Shown here: piece after piece, positions 9,992-18,676 of the stretch
Numbering within the stretch: position 1 is the first letter of the stretch
Layout of the letters: each line of letters begins with the position of its first letter
Assembly (NCBI RefSeq): GCF_001650635.1
Contig: NZ_LWQU01000131.1
Location: 1 to 45,796 of the forward strand
Direction: 5' to 3'
DNA length: 45,796 nucleotides
Source: Magnetospirillum moscoviense
GTDB taxonomy: Bacteria > Pseudomonadota > Alphaproteobacteria > Rhodospirillales > Magnetospirillaceae
Translations under genes and position numbers: made by a program
Notes under the pieces: generated by a model
Database searches by the model: none
Told to the model about the DNA's origin: nothing
What the model saw: the letters and a program-made list of their open reading frames with translations, nothing else

Positions 9992-10768
9992 ATGATCAGC
10001 GCCAGCGATACCCATTCGACCGACGGGATTCATCTGAAGGCGGTAACCCTTGACCATCCATGGCGGTGGCTGTCCGCCGGCTGGCTGGACATGTGCACCG
10101 TGCCGGGGGTCAGCTATCTTTACGGCGGCGTCTTCACCGCCATCGGCTTCCTGCTGCTGTTCTTCCTGGACCAGGTCGAGATGGCCTATCTGATCCTGCC
10201 GCTGGCCTTCGGCTTCGCCCTGGTCGGCCCGGTGGCGGCCGTCGGCCTGTACGAGGTCAGCCGCCGCCTGACGGTGGGGCAGAATGTCAGTCTGGGCGAC
10301 GCCATCGGCGCCTTGCGGCGCAACGGCAGTCAGATCGCCCTGGTCGGCATGTTCCTGCTGATCGCCTTCCTGGCCTGGGTGCGGTTGGCGATGCTGGAAT
10401 TCATGCTGTTCTTCGGCTCGGCGCCGCCCTCGCTGGACCATCTGGTTGATGCCATCATGCTGTCGCCGCAAAGCGTGCCGTTCCTGGTGGTCGGCACCGT
10501 GACCGGCGGCGCGCTGGCTTTGGCGGTGTTCGCCATGACCGCCATCGCCATCCCCATGCTGATCGACCGCCCCGAATGCGACGCCATGACCGCCATGCTG
10601 ACCAGCCTGGACACGGTGCGGCACAATTTCCGGCCGATGATGCTGTGGGCCGGGCTGATCGCCTTCTTCACTCTGTTCGGCCTGTCCTTGTTCTTCGTAG
10701 GCCTGGTGGTGACCCTGCCGCTGATCGGTCACGCCAGTTGGCATGCCTATCGCGATCTGGTGGAGTAA
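9992..10768 (+). CDS. DUF2189-family integral membrane protein
   Basis: The protein has 258 residues and about six hydrophobic segments. These include GGVFTAIGFLLLFFL, LILPLAFGFALVGPVAAVG, IALVGMFLLIAFLAWV, and two near the C-terminus. The ending, LIGHASWHAYRDLVE, is the hallmark of DUF2189 proteins of alphaproteobacteria, found in the inner membrane and of unknown function. GGGAGGA is about 8 bases before the ATG. No neighbour suggests a partner. Confidence 0.8.
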   Translation: MISASDTHSTDGIHLKAVTLDHPWRWLSAGWLDMCTVPGVSYLYGGVFTAIGFLLLFFLDQVEMAYLILPLAFGFALVGPVAAVGLYEVSRRLTVGQNVSLGDAIGALRRNGSQIALVGMFLLIAFLAWVRLAMLEFMLFFGSAPPSLDHLVDAIMLSPQSVPFLVVGTVTGGALALAVFAMTAIAIPMLIDRPECDAMTAMLTSLDTVRHNFRPMMLWAGLIAFFTLFGLSLFFVGLVVTLPLIGHASWHAYRDLVE

Positions 10769-10836
10769 TACCCGGACCCACATGACAATTCCCCCGGAAC
10801 ACGGCATCCTGCCGGAAACCGCAACGGGGAAACGTC

Positions 10837-11619
10837 ATGGAAAACGGATTGCTTGTGAAGGTCGAGGGCGCGGTCGCCACCCTAAGGCTGACCCGCCCGC
10901 AGGTTCATAACGCCCTGGACGATTCCCTGATCGCCAACTTGACCCAGGCCTTCCAGAAGCTGGGCGTCGCCGATTCGGTGCGCGTCATCGTCCTGGAAGC
11001 CGAGGGCAAAAGCTTCTGCGCCGGCCTGGATGTCAGCTGGGTCAAGCGCGGCGCCGACCAATCCCGCGAAGACGGCCAACGCGATGCCATGCAATTGGCG
11101 GTGATGGTCGATGCCATCGATCGCTGTCCCAAGCCGGTGATCGCCCTGGTCCAAGGTGCCGCCCTGGGCGGCGGCGTCGGTCTGGTGGCCGCCGCCGACA
11201 TCGCCGTCGCCGCCGAGGAAGCCAGCTTCGCCCTGACCGAGGTCCGCCTGGGCCTGGAAGCCACCATCATCGGGCCGCAGGTGATCGCCGCCATGGGGGG
11301 CAGGGCCAGCCGCCGCTATTGGCTGACCGGCGAGCGTTTCGACGCGCGCGAGGCCTTCCATACCGGGCTGGTCCATGCCGTGGTCGGGGCCGACAAGTTG
11401 GCCGAGGCGCGTGACCGCATCGTCGAATCCTGCCTGAAGGGGGCGCCGGCGGCCATTGCCGGCTCGAAGGAAGCCATCCGCCTGTTGTCGGAAGCCGAGA
11501 CCGGCCCCGATCTGATGCGGCTGATCGCGCACCGTTTCGCCGATTGCCGCCAGGGCGACGAGGCGAGGGAAGGCGTGGCGTCGTTCCTGGAAAAGCGCAA
11601 ACCGTCCTGGTCGGTCTAG
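10837..11619 (+). CDS. Enoyl-CoA hydratase/isomerase (crotonase family)
   Basis: The protein has 260 residues, the standard length. The crotonase fold is shown by ATLRLTRPQVHNALDD near the N-terminus. The oxyanion-hole segments are SFCAGLDVSWV and GAALGGGVGLVAAADIAVA, and LTEVRLGLEATIIGP contains a conserved acidic position. Members hydrate 2-enoyl-CoA or isomerise or cleave acyl-CoAs; the exact substrate is open. The next gene, a family III CoA transferase, has the same direction 109 bp on, which suggests a joint role in acyl-CoA breakdown (for example a branched or terpenoid acid). A weak GGGG lies before the ATG. Confidence 0.87.
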   Translation: MENGLLVKVEGAVATLRLTRPQVHNALDDSLIANLTQAFQKLGVADSVRVIVLEAEGKSFCAGLDVSWVKRGADQSREDGQRDAMQLAVMVDAIDRCPKPVIALVQGAALGGGVGLVAAADIAVAAEEASFALTEVRLGLEATIIGPQVIAAMGGRASRRYWLTGERFDAREAFHTGLVHAVVGADKLAEARDRIVESCLKGAPAAIAGSKEAIRLLSEAETGPDLMRLIAHRFADCRQGDEAREGVASFLEKRKPSWSV

Positions 11620-11652
11620 AGCCCCTTGCGCCACATTTGACGCACGGGGCTC
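11619..11652 (+). terminator. Stem-loop after the enoyl-CoA hydratase gene
   Basis: GAGCCCC at 11619-11625 pairs with GGGGCTC at 11646-11652 around a 20-base loop. The loop has inner GCG/CGC pairing. No T-run follows, so it may be an mRNA 3'-end stabiliser or weak attenuator rather than a true intrinsic terminator. Confidence 0.35.
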
Positions 11653-11728
11653 CAGCCGCCATTGAGGCGGCGGCCAAGCTCGCGGAGGCGAGCGCCCGGC
11701 GAGGGGCAAACATAATCCAAGGGGAAAC

Positions 11729-12844
11729 ATGATGCTTGCCGAATGCCTGCAAGGAATTCGCGTCCTTGACCTGACCCAATACATCCCCGGCCCGTTCGCC
11801 ACCCAATGGCTGACCGATCTGGGCGCCGAGGTGGTCAAGGTCGAGCCGCCCATCGGCGACCCGATGCGCACCATGGGGCCGGTCGATCCCGACGGCACCA
11901 CGCCCTTCTACAAGCTGGCCAACCGCAACAAGACCATCGTCCGGCTGGACCTGAAAAGCGAGCGCGGCAAGGCCGCCCTGGCCGGCCTGCTGGCCAAGGC
12001 CGATGTGCTGGTCGAGGCCTATCGCCCCGGCGTGCTGACCCGGCTGGGTTTTGACCCTGAGCGTCTGGCCGAACTGAATGCCCGCCTGATCCATTGTTCG
12101 CTGTCGGGCTACGGCCAGACCGGGCCGCTGGCTCCGGTGGCCGGCCATGATTTGACCTATGTGGCGCTGACCGGCGGCTTGTGGGCCAGCGGCACCTCTG
12201 ATCGCCCGGTGATGACCTTCCCGCCGTTGGCCGACCATGCCGGCGCCATGCTGGCGGTGATCGGCATCCTGTCGGCCCTGGTCCGCCGGGGCGTGTCCGG
12301 CAAGGGGGCGCGGCTGGACTTGTCTTTGTCGGAAGCGGCGTTGTCGTGGATGGGCGGCGTGCTGACGGCGGCCAAGCGGTTCGGCACGGTCGGGCGCGAG
12401 GACGACATCATCAATGGCGGGGCTGGTTTCTATCGCATCTACAAGACCGCCGATTCCCGCTTCGTCGCCCTGGCGGCCATCGAGGAAAAGTTCTGGGAAC
12501 GCTTCTGCATCGCGGTCGAGCGGCCGCACTGGATCACCCGCCAGTCCGAGCCGATGCCGCAAAACGAGCTGATCTCGGACCTCGACACGCTGTTTCGCGG
12601 CAAGGATCGCGATGCCTGGGTGGCATTGCTGGCGCCGGTCGATTGCTGTTTCGAGCCGGTGCTGGAACCCTCTGAGGTCGCCCATCATCCGCAATGGAAG
12701 GATCGCGGCATCGTCCAGGACGGCATCGACCGCGACAATCTGGCCGAGGTGCTGCTGCCGGTGTTCCTGGACGGCGCCCGCGCCTATCACCGCCGTCCCT
12801 TCAAGGAAGAACCCGTCGAGGCGGTGCTGGACCTATGGCGTTAG
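11729..12844 (+). CDS. Family III CoA transferase (CaiB/BaiF; alpha-methylacyl-CoA racemase-like)
   Basis: The protein has 371 residues. The N-terminal IRVLDLTQYIPGPFATQWLTDLGAEVVKVE is the family signature. PVAGHDLTYVALTGGL contains the conserved Asp that, in CoA transferases, carries the acyl-aspartyl intermediate and in alpha-methylacyl-CoA racemase is part of the acid/base pair. The GHD setting favours the racemase branch, but transferase activity cannot be excluded. AAGGGG is about 6 bases before the ATG; a second ATG follows directly. The gene runs into cobC with a 10-bp overlap. Confidence 0.85.
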   Translation: MMLAECLQGIRVLDLTQYIPGPFATQWLTDLGAEVVKVEPPIGDPMRTMGPVDPDGTTPFYKLANRNKTIVRLDLKSERGKAALAGLLAKADVLVEAYRPGVLTRLGFDPERLAELNARLIHCSLSGYGQTGPLAPVAGHDLTYVALTGGLWASGTSDRPVMTFPPLADHAGAMLAVIGILSALVRRGVSGKGARLDLSLSEAALSWMGGVLTAAKRFGTVGREDDIINGGAGFYRIYKTADSRFVALAAIEEKFWERFCIAVERPHWITRQSEPMPQNELISDLDTLFRGKDRDAWVALLAPVDCCFEPVLEPSEVAHHPQWKDRGIVQDGIDRDNLAEVLLPVFLDGARAYHRRPFKEEPVEAVLDLWR

Positions 12845-13800
12845 AGCTTCCCGTCCATGGCGGCGACCTGGCGGCGGCCGAGGCCCGCTGGGGCAAGCCC
12901 GCCGCCGGCTGGCTGGACCTGTCGACCGGCATCAATCCGTGGTCCTATCCGGTCGGCCACCTGCCGGGGGCCTGCTGGACCCGCCTGCCGGGACAGCCAG
13001 AGGAACAGGCGGCCCGGGCCGCCGCCCGCCATGCCTTCGGCTGTCCTTCGGCCGAATTGGTGATGGCCGGCGGCAGTTCGGCGCTGATCCTGGCCCTGGC
13101 CTTCTCGCAAGCCCCGTCGGCGGTCACGGTGGTCGGCCCGACCTATGGCGAGCACGCTCGCGCCTGGTCGCTGGCCGGCCATAAAGTCACCGAGATCGAT
13201 TCCTTGCCGGATGCCGGCGAGGTGGTGGTCGTGGTCAATCCCAACAATCCCGACGGCCGCCATATCTTGCCGGCCCATCTGCTGGCCCTGGCCGAACGCT
13301 GCCGCTTGCTGGTGGTGGACGAGGCCTTCGGCGAGGTCACCCCCGAGCTGTCGGTGGCGGCCAGCGCCTCGGACAGCCTGGTGGTGTTGCGCTCGTTCGG
13401 CAAGTTCTACGGCCTGGCCGGTCTCAGGCTGGGGTTCGCCCTGACCGGGTCTGCCCTGGGCCGCGCGCTGACCGCCCGGCTGGGGCCGTGGCCGGTGTCG
13501 GGCATGGCGCTGGCGGTGGCGGCCAAGGCGCTGGCCGACGATGGCTGGGCCCAGGCAACGCGGGCGCATCTGGCAAGCCAGGCCGACCGCCTGGACGAGG
13601 TGCTGATCGGGGCCGGCCTGAATGTGGTCGGCGGCACCAGCCTGTTCCGGCTGGCGGCGCACCCGCAGGCGGCAATGATCTATGACCGGCTGGGCCGGGC
13701 CGGCATCCTGGTCCGCGCCTTCTTGGGCCGGCCCAATCTGTTGCGGGTCGGCCTGCCCGCCAACCAGGCCGAGTTGGAGCGGCTGGGGGCGGCGCTGTGA
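12835..13800 (+). CDS. cobC: Threonine-phosphate decarboxylase / cobyric acid-linked aminotransferase homologue CobC
   Basis: The protein has 321 residues and is a fold-type I PLP enzyme of the histidinol-phosphate aminotransferase group. GWLDLSTGINPWSYP at about residue 25 is typical of CobC/CobD, which make the aminopropanol-phosphate arm of cobalamin from threonine phosphate. NPNNPDGR, VVDEAFGE and the PLP lysine in RSFGKFYGLAGLRLGF are present. I start at ATG 12835, inside the end of the CoA transferase gene; the longer open frame is a shadow of that gene. No other cobalamin gene is in the window, and no cobalamin riboswitch is seen upstream. The downstream HAD gene overlaps by 4 bp (GTGA). 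Confidence 0.82.
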   Translation: MALELPVHGGDLAAAEARWGKPAAGWLDLSTGINPWSYPVGHLPGACWTRLPGQPEEQAARAAARHAFGCPSAELVMAGGSSALILALAFSQAPSAVTVVGPTYGEHARAWSLAGHKVTEIDSLPDAGEVVVVVNPNNPDGRHILPAHLLALAERCRLLVVDEAFGEVTPELSVAASASDSLVVLRSFGKFYGLAGLRLGFALTGSALGRALTARLGPWPVSGMALAVAAKALADDGWAQATRAHLASQADRLDEVLIGAGLNVVGGTSLFRLAAHPQAAMIYDRLGRAGILVRAFLGRPNLLRVGLPANQAELERLGAAL

Positions 13801-14495
13801 GCGCACTGACCCTGGCCGCCTTCGACGGCGATGACACGCTGTGGCACAACGAGCCCTTGTTCTGGGCGACCCAGCAGCGCTTCGCCGAATTGCTGGCGCC
13901 GTTCTGCCCGGCCGACCACCTGGCCGAGAAGCTGCTGGCCACCGAGATCGCCAATCTGGCCCTGTTCGGCTATGGCATCAAAGGCTTCGTGCTGTCGATG
14001 ATCGAGACGGCGTTGGAGGTGTCGGGCAACCAGGTGCCCAACGCGGTGATCCAGGAATTGCTGGATCGCGGCAAGGACATGCTGGCCCATCCGGCCCATC
14101 TGCTGGACGGCGCCCGGACCGGGCTGGACGCGGCGCGCGCCCTGGGGTTGAAGACGGTGCTGATCACCAAGGGCGACCTGTTCGACCAGGAAGGCAAGCT
14201 GGCCCGCTCTGGCTTGGCCGAATTGTTCGACGCGGTGGAAATCGTCTCGGAAAAGGACGAGGCGACCTACCGGACGCTGTTCGCCCGCCATGGCGACGGG
14301 CCGCAAAGCGCGGTGATGATCGGCAATTCGGTCCGGTCCGATATCTTGCCGGTGCTGGCGATCGGCGGGGCGGCGATCCATGTCCCCTATGCCATGACCT
14401 GGGCCCACGAACGGGCCGAGCCGCCGACGGATCACCCCCGTTACCGCCGGCTGGACAGCCTGCACGAGCTGGGCGCCCTGTTGGGCGTTCTATAA
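13797..14495 (+). CDS. HAD-superfamily hydrolase
   Basis: The protein has 232 residues. AAFDGDDTLWHNE gives the DxDxT nucleophile motif near residue 10, followed by a helical cap of about 100 residues, VLITKGD for motif II, the lysine in SEKDEATYRTLF, and MIGNSVRSDILPVLAIG for motif IV. The start is GTG, overlapping the cobC stop (GTGA), so translation is coupled. The substrate is unknown. Coupling to cobC makes a phosphatase step near aminopropanol phosphate or a nucleotide precursor possible, but this is only positional. Confidence 0.82.
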   Translation: MSALTLAAFDGDDTLWHNEPLFWATQQRFAELLAPFCPADHLAEKLLATEIANLALFGYGIKGFVLSMIETALEVSGNQVPNAVIQELLDRGKDMLAHPAHLLDGARTGLDAARALGLKTVLITKGDLFDQEGKLARSGLAELFDAVEIVSEKDEATYRTLFARHGDGPQSAVMIGNSVRSDILPVLAIGGAAIHVPYAMTWAHERAEPPTDHPRYRRLDSLHELGALLGVL

Positions 14496-14514
14496 ATCAT
14501 CGACAAGGGGGGAA

Positions 14515-14592
14515 TGGGGCGAGTGATCGGGTTCGAACCGACGACATCCAAGACCACAACCTGGCGCTCTAACCAACTGAGCTACACCCGCC
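14515..14592 (-). tRNA. tRNA-His (anticodon GTG)
   Basis: The 78-base cloverleaf is complete, including an encoded CCA. The acceptor arm GGCGGGTG pairs with CACTCGCC and includes the extra 5' G (position -1) unique to tRNA-His. The anticodon stem CCAGG/CTTGG holds the loop TTGTGGT, anticodon GTG. The T loop is GTTCGAA. It lies in the convergent gap after the HAD gene. Confidence 0.95.
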
Positions 14593-14733
14593 ACCGGGAA
14601 GGCCGCATGTGTACCCAACGGAACGGGGGGTCGTCAAGGGGGAGTTTGTCCGAAGGTTGATTGCCGGCCGGCGGCCCCAATTTGGCCACAATCCGGGCCG
14701 ACGGTGAACGGCCCGGATCAGGAGGCCCCGACG

Positions 14734-15867
14734 ATGACCCGTCCAAAATCCTATCTTGCGCGCATGATGATCTTTCTGGCCCTGGTGGCGGGCGTTGCCG
14801 CCATGCTGTGGCCGGGCATCGTGATCGCTTTTTCCTACAATCCGGCGCTTAACGGCTTGATCTTCGGCGTCTTGCTGATCGGAATCGGCCTGAACTTGCG
14901 CCAGGTCGCCATGCTGGGGCCGGAAGCAGCCTGGGTCGAGGGGTGGCAGCGCGGCCAGCCGGCCGCATCGGGGCGATTGCGGCTGCTGGCGCCAATGGCC
15001 TCGATGCTGGGCGAGCGCCACGAGCGGATCAGCCTGTCGGCGATGGCCTTGCGCTCGCTGTTGGATTCCATCGCCGCCCGCCTGGACGAAAGCCGCGAAC
15101 TGGCCCGCTACATGGTCGGGCTGCTGATCTTTCTGGGATTGCTGGGCACCTTCTGGGGACTGTCGCAGACCATCGGCTCGGTCGGCGAGGTGATCCGGGC
15201 GATGGACGTGTCGGGCCAGGACCCGGCCGCGATGTTCGAGTCCTTGAAGACCAGGCTGGAACTGCCGCTGGCCGGCATGGGAACGGCTTTCTCGACCTCG
15301 ATGATCGGCCTGGCCGGTTCGCTGGTGCTGGGTTTCCTGGATCTGCAGGCCGGCCGCGCCCAGAACACCTTCTACAACGAGCTCGAGGAATGGCTGTCGG
15401 CCCAGACCCGGCTGGGGGCGGCCCCCTCGCTCGAAGGGGCCAGCGCGCCAGCCTATCTGCAGGCCTTGCTGGAACAGACCGCCGACAGCCTGGACAGCCT
15501 GCAGCGGCTGATCGTCCGGTCCGAGGAAAACCGCCAATCCTCGGCGGTCGGTCTGACCGCCCTGGTCGATAAGCTGTCGGTGCTGGCCGACCATATGCGG
15601 GTCGAGCAATCGCTGATGCTGAAGGTCGGCGAGGGTCAGGTCGAGCTGCGCCAGGTGCTGGCCCGCCTTGTCGACCAGCCGGCCGGCAGCGGCATCGACG
15701 AGGCCAGCCTGGGCCATCTGCGCAGCATCGACAATCACCTGCAGGTGGTCGCCGCCGAGACCAAGGCGACCCGGACCGAATTGGTGGGCGAACTGCGTCA
15801 GGAATTCCGCCTGCTGGCCCGCACCATCGCCGCCGTCGCCCAGGCCGAGCCGGGGATGAAATCGTAA
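14734..15867 (+). CDS. MotA/TolQ/ExbB-like proton-channel protein with a long helical tail
   Basis: The protein has 377 residues. Hydrophobic segments occur near residues 10-28 (MIFLALVAGVAAMLW), 38-55 (LIFGVLLIGIGLNL), about 125-145 (VGLLIFLGLLGTFWGLS) and about 185-210 (FSTSMIGLAGSLVLGFLDL). The last two match the MotA/TolQ channel helices, with the small-residue GLLGTFWGL motif. The remaining 170 residues are mainly helical and cytoplasmic. I chose ATG 14734, with AGGAGG 8 bases upstream, over an earlier in-frame GTG. The next gene starts at the last base of the stop codon. MotA/MotB-type pairs form inner-membrane complexes driven by protons; this pair is conserved in alphaproteobacteria and is not the flagellar stator itself. 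Confidence 0.82.
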   Translation: MTRPKSYLARMMIFLALVAGVAAMLWPGIVIAFSYNPALNGLIFGVLLIGIGLNLRQVAMLGPEAAWVEGWQRGQPAASGRLRLLAPMASMLGERHERISLSAMALRSLLDSIAARLDESRELARYMVGLLIFLGLLGTFWGLSQTIGSVGEVIRAMDVSGQDPAAMFESLKTRLELPLAGMGTAFSTSMIGLAGSLVLGFLDLQAGRAQNTFYNELEEWLSAQTRLGAAPSLEGASAPAYLQALLEQTADSLDSLQRLIVRSEENRQSSAVGLTALVDKLSVLADHMRVEQSLMLKVGEGQVELRQVLARLVDQPAGSGIDEASLGHLRSIDNHLQVVAAETKATRTELVGELRQEFRLLARTIAAVAQAEPGMKS

Positions 15868-16928
15868 TGGCCGCCCGCCGCGTCCGCCGCTCGCCCGACA
15901 TCTGGCCCGGCTTCGTCGATGCCCTCGCCTCGCTGGTGATGGTGGTGGTGTTCGTGCTGCTGGTGTTCCTGGTCGCCCAGTTCTTCCTGGGCCAGGCGCT
16001 TTCCAACCGCAATCAGGTGATCGGCAGCCTGGGCCGCGAACTGGCCGCCCTGGTCGATCAATTGTCGCTGGAAAAGGGGGCATCTGCCCAGTTGCGGGCC
16101 GACCTGGCCCGCCTGACCGAGGACCTGAAGTCCACTCAGGCCGAGCGCGACGCCCAGGCCGAGAAGGCCGCCCTTCTGTCCCACGACATCGCCGCCCTGG
16201 AAGCCTTGAAGGCGGAACTGGAAGGAAAGATCGGCGCCCTTGACGCCGCCTTGGGCGAAAGCCGGATGCGGGCCGCCGACGAGCGCCGTGTTTCCGAGGA
16301 AGCGCGGGCCCAGGCGGCGCTGTTGAACCGCCAGCTTGACGTCTTGCGCCAGGATCTGGCCCGCATCGCCGCCGCCCTTGATGCGTCCGACGCCCGCGAT
16401 CGCGATCAGAAGGTGCAGATCGCCGATCTCGGCAAGCGGCTGAACGCGGCCCTGGCCGCCAAGGTCGAGGAATTGCAGAAATACCGGTCGGAATTCTTCG
16501 GCCGCCTGCGCAAGGTGCTGGGCGACCGTCCCGGCATCCGGGTCGAGGGCGACCGCTTCATCTTCCAGTCCGAGCTGCTGTTCGATACCGGTTCCGACGC
16601 GCTGGGCGATCGCGGTCAGGGTGAGGTGCGCAAACTGGCCGCCACCTTGAAGGACATCACCCGCCAGATGCCCAAGGATATCAATTGGGTGCTGCGCATC
16701 GACGGCCACACCGACCGCCGCCCGATCACCAGCGACCGTTTTCCGTCCAATTGGGAATTATCGACGGCGCGGGCCATTGGCGTGGTCCGCGCCCTGGTGG
16801 CGGAAGGCATCGCCCCCGAGCGCCTGGCCGCCGCCGGCTTCGGCGAGTTCCAGCCCCTCGACAACGGCCCCGGCGAGGTCGCCCTGGCCCGCAACCGCCG
16901 CATCGAGTTCCGCCTGGATCAACGCTGA
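15867..16928 (+). CDS. OmpA/MotB-like peptidoglycan-binding partner
   Basis: The protein has 353 residues. A single membrane helix at about 17-42 starts with WPGFVDALASLVMVVV; Asp18 sits at the position of the proton-carrying Asp of MotB. Residues about 45-215 form a long coiled coil rich in Ala, Glu, Leu and Arg. Residues about 225-350 are an OmpA-like domain with LRIDGHTDRRP and LARNRRIEFRL, which contacts peptidoglycan in known relatives. The start overlaps the stop of the MotA-like gene by one base (TAATG), so the two proteins are made together. The 3' end overlaps the convergent asparagine synthase-like gene by 10 bp. Confidence 0.85.
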   Translation: MAARRVRRSPDIWPGFVDALASLVMVVVFVLLVFLVAQFFLGQALSNRNQVIGSLGRELAALVDQLSLEKGASAQLRADLARLTEDLKSTQAERDAQAEKAALLSHDIAALEALKAELEGKIGALDAALGESRMRAADERRVSEEARAQAALLNRQLDVLRQDLARIAAALDASDARDRDQKVQIADLGKRLNAALAAKVEELQKYRSEFFGRLRKVLGDRPGIRVEGDRFIFQSELLFDTGSDALGDRGQGEVRKLAATLKDITRQMPKDINWVLRIDGHTDRRPITSDRFPSNWELSTARAIGVVRALVAEGIAPERLAAAGFGEFQPLDNGPGEVALARNRRIEFRLDQR

Positions 16929-18676
16929 GCCAAACACTCCATCACCCCACCCTGTGGCACCAATCCCCGGATATGGCGGCGGTGCCACAAAGCGTGGAAC
17001 AGCAAGGTCCAGCGGGCCATGGCGGTCTTGGGCGACGCAGCGGTGAACAGCGATCGCACCGCGTCGGGGGCGGCGATCTCGGCGGTGGCTGGGTCGGAGG
17101 CCATCAATTCGGCCAGGTGCGGCTGGGCCGCCATCCATTCGCCCACCGGCACGGTGAAGCCGCGCTTGGGCGAGAAGGGCTTGGCCTCGGGCAGGGCGCG
17201 GTCCAGCCAGCGGCGCAGCAGCCATTTGCCCAGGCCCTTCTCGACCTTCCAGCGGTCGGGCAGGGCGAAGGCGAACTCGGCCACCTTGCGGTCCAGGAAC
17301 GGCACGCGGCCCTCGATGGCGTTGGCCATCAGGCAGCGGTCGGCCTTGATCAGCAAATCGTTGGGCAGCCAGTCGGCGCAATCGATGGCCTGGGCCACCT
17401 GCAACCGGCTGCGCCCGCCCGTGTCCATGGTGCGTTCGCAGGCGGCGAAACGATCGCGCCAGCCATCGGCGATGCCGGGCCGCAAGATGCTCAGCCCGTC
17501 GAAGGTGCCCTTGCGCCGCATCGGCCGGGTCAAGGGCCACGGCCGCATGGCGCCGCGATAACGGCCATAGCCGCCGAACAATTCGTCGCCGCCCTCGCCG
17601 GACAAGATGACCTTGACGTGGCGGCGGGCCTCGGCCGCCAGCTTGAAGGTCGGCAGACAGGCATAATCGGCGGCCGGGTCGTCCATCGCCGCCGCCACCT
17701 GCGGCAACAGCGACCAGAAATCGGCCTCGGTGAACTCGACCTCGACATGGGTGGCGCCGACCGCCTTGGCCAGCAGGCGGGCATGCTCGCGCTCGTCGCG
17801 GGCGGCGGTGCCGGGAAAGCCGGCGGTGAAGGCCAGGACCGGGCGCGGGTTCAGCCGCGACATCAAGGCCAGCAGCACCGAGGAATCGATGCCGCCCGAC
17901 AGGAACATGCCATAGGGCACGTCGGACCTTTGGTGCAGTTCGACCGCCTCGACCAGCACCCGGTTCAACTGGTCCAGCAATTGCGCCTCGCCTTCGGGCT
18001 TGATCCGGCCGGCGGGCAGGCAGGGGGCGGCGTGGGACGACACCACGCGCCCGGCCTCGATCACCACCCGCTCGCCCGGAGCCAGCCGGCGGATGCCGGG
18101 GAAGATGGTGTCGGCGCCGCAGGTGAACTGCAATTGCAGCAATTCGGCCCGGGCCTTCGAATCGACGGCCGGTGCGACCAGCCCGGCGGCGATCAGCGCC
18201 TGGGCCTCGGAGGCGAAGGCCACGCCCCACGGGCCCTCGGCCAGGTAAAGCGGCTTGATGCCGAACGGGTCGCGGGCCAGCACCACCCGGCCGGTGGTCG
18301 GGTCGTCGATGGCGATGGCGTACATGCCGCGCAACTGGTCGGTGAAGCTTTCGCCGTCCTGTCCGTAAAGGTGCAGCGGCGGCTCGCAGTCCGAGCCGGT
18401 GGCGAAGGTCTGGCCCGCCAATCCCTGGCGCAGTTCGATGTAATTATAGACCTCGCCATTGGCGACGATGGCGCGGCCGTGGCCGTCGATGATCGGCTGG
18501 CGTCCGCCTTCCAGGTCGATGATCGACAGCCGCGTCTGCACCAGGCCGACATTGCCCAGGATACGCCGTCCCGATCCGTCGGGGCCGCGATGGGCCAGGG
18601 CGGCCTGCAGCCGGTCCAGCAGGGCCGGCTCGGGCGCCTGGCCGTTGGCGGTGACGATGCCGGCCAGGCCGCACAT
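16919..18676 (-). CDS. asnB: Asparagine synthase-like glutamine amidotransferase (AsnB family)
   Basis: The protein has 585 residues. Cys2 of MCGLAGIV is the glutaminase nucleophile, followed by LAHRGPDGSG and ANGEVYNYIELR of the N-terminal Ntn domain (to about 200). The synthetase domain carries the PP-loop FLSGGIDSSVLLALM and LSGEGGDELFGGYGRYR. The protein should move ammonia from glutamine to an adenylated carboxylate. It is the third gene of a unit with two glycosyltransferases, starting in a 1-base stop/start overlap, so a surface-polysaccharide sugar amidation is as likely as free asparagine synthesis. Confidence 0.87.
   Translation of the reverse strand: MCGLAGIVTANGQAPEPALLDRLQAALAHRGPDGSGRRILGNVGLVQTRLSIIDLEGGRQPIIDGHGRAIVANGEVYNYIELRQGLAGQTFATGSDCEPPLHLYGQDGESFTDQLRGMYAIAIDDPTTGRVVLARDPFGIKPLYLAEGPWGVAFASEAQALIAAGLVAPAVDSKARAELLQLQFTCGADTIFPGIRRLAPGERVVIEAGRVVSSHAAPCLPAGRIKPEGEAQLLDQLNRVLVEAVELHQRSDVPYGMFLSGGIDSSVLLALMSRLNPRPVLAFTAGFPGTAARDEREHARLLAKAVGATHVEVEFTEADFWSLLPQVAAAMDDPAADYACLPTFKLAAEARRHVKVILSGEGGDELFGGYGRYRGAMRPWPLTRPMRRKGTFDGLSILRPGIADGWRDRFAACERTMDTGGRSRLQVAQAIDCADWLPNDLLIKADRCLMANAIEGRVPFLDRKVAEFAFALPDRWKVEKGLGKWLLRRWLDRALPEAKPFSPKRGFTVPVGEWMAAQPHLAELMASDPATAEIAAPDAVRSLFTAASPKTAMARWTLLFHALWHRRHIRGLVPQGGVMECLAQR

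Noticed and set aside
12400-12834. Cobalamin riboswitch before cobC
   Set aside because: The region is fully coding for the CoA transferase and no B12-box-like segment was found.
14734-16928. Possible Zorya defence system (ZorA/ZorB-like pair)
   Set aside because: No ZorC, ZorD or ZorE gene is adjacent; the flanks are tRNA-His and a glycosyltransferase/asparagine synthase unit. The pair looks like a conserved envelope complex.
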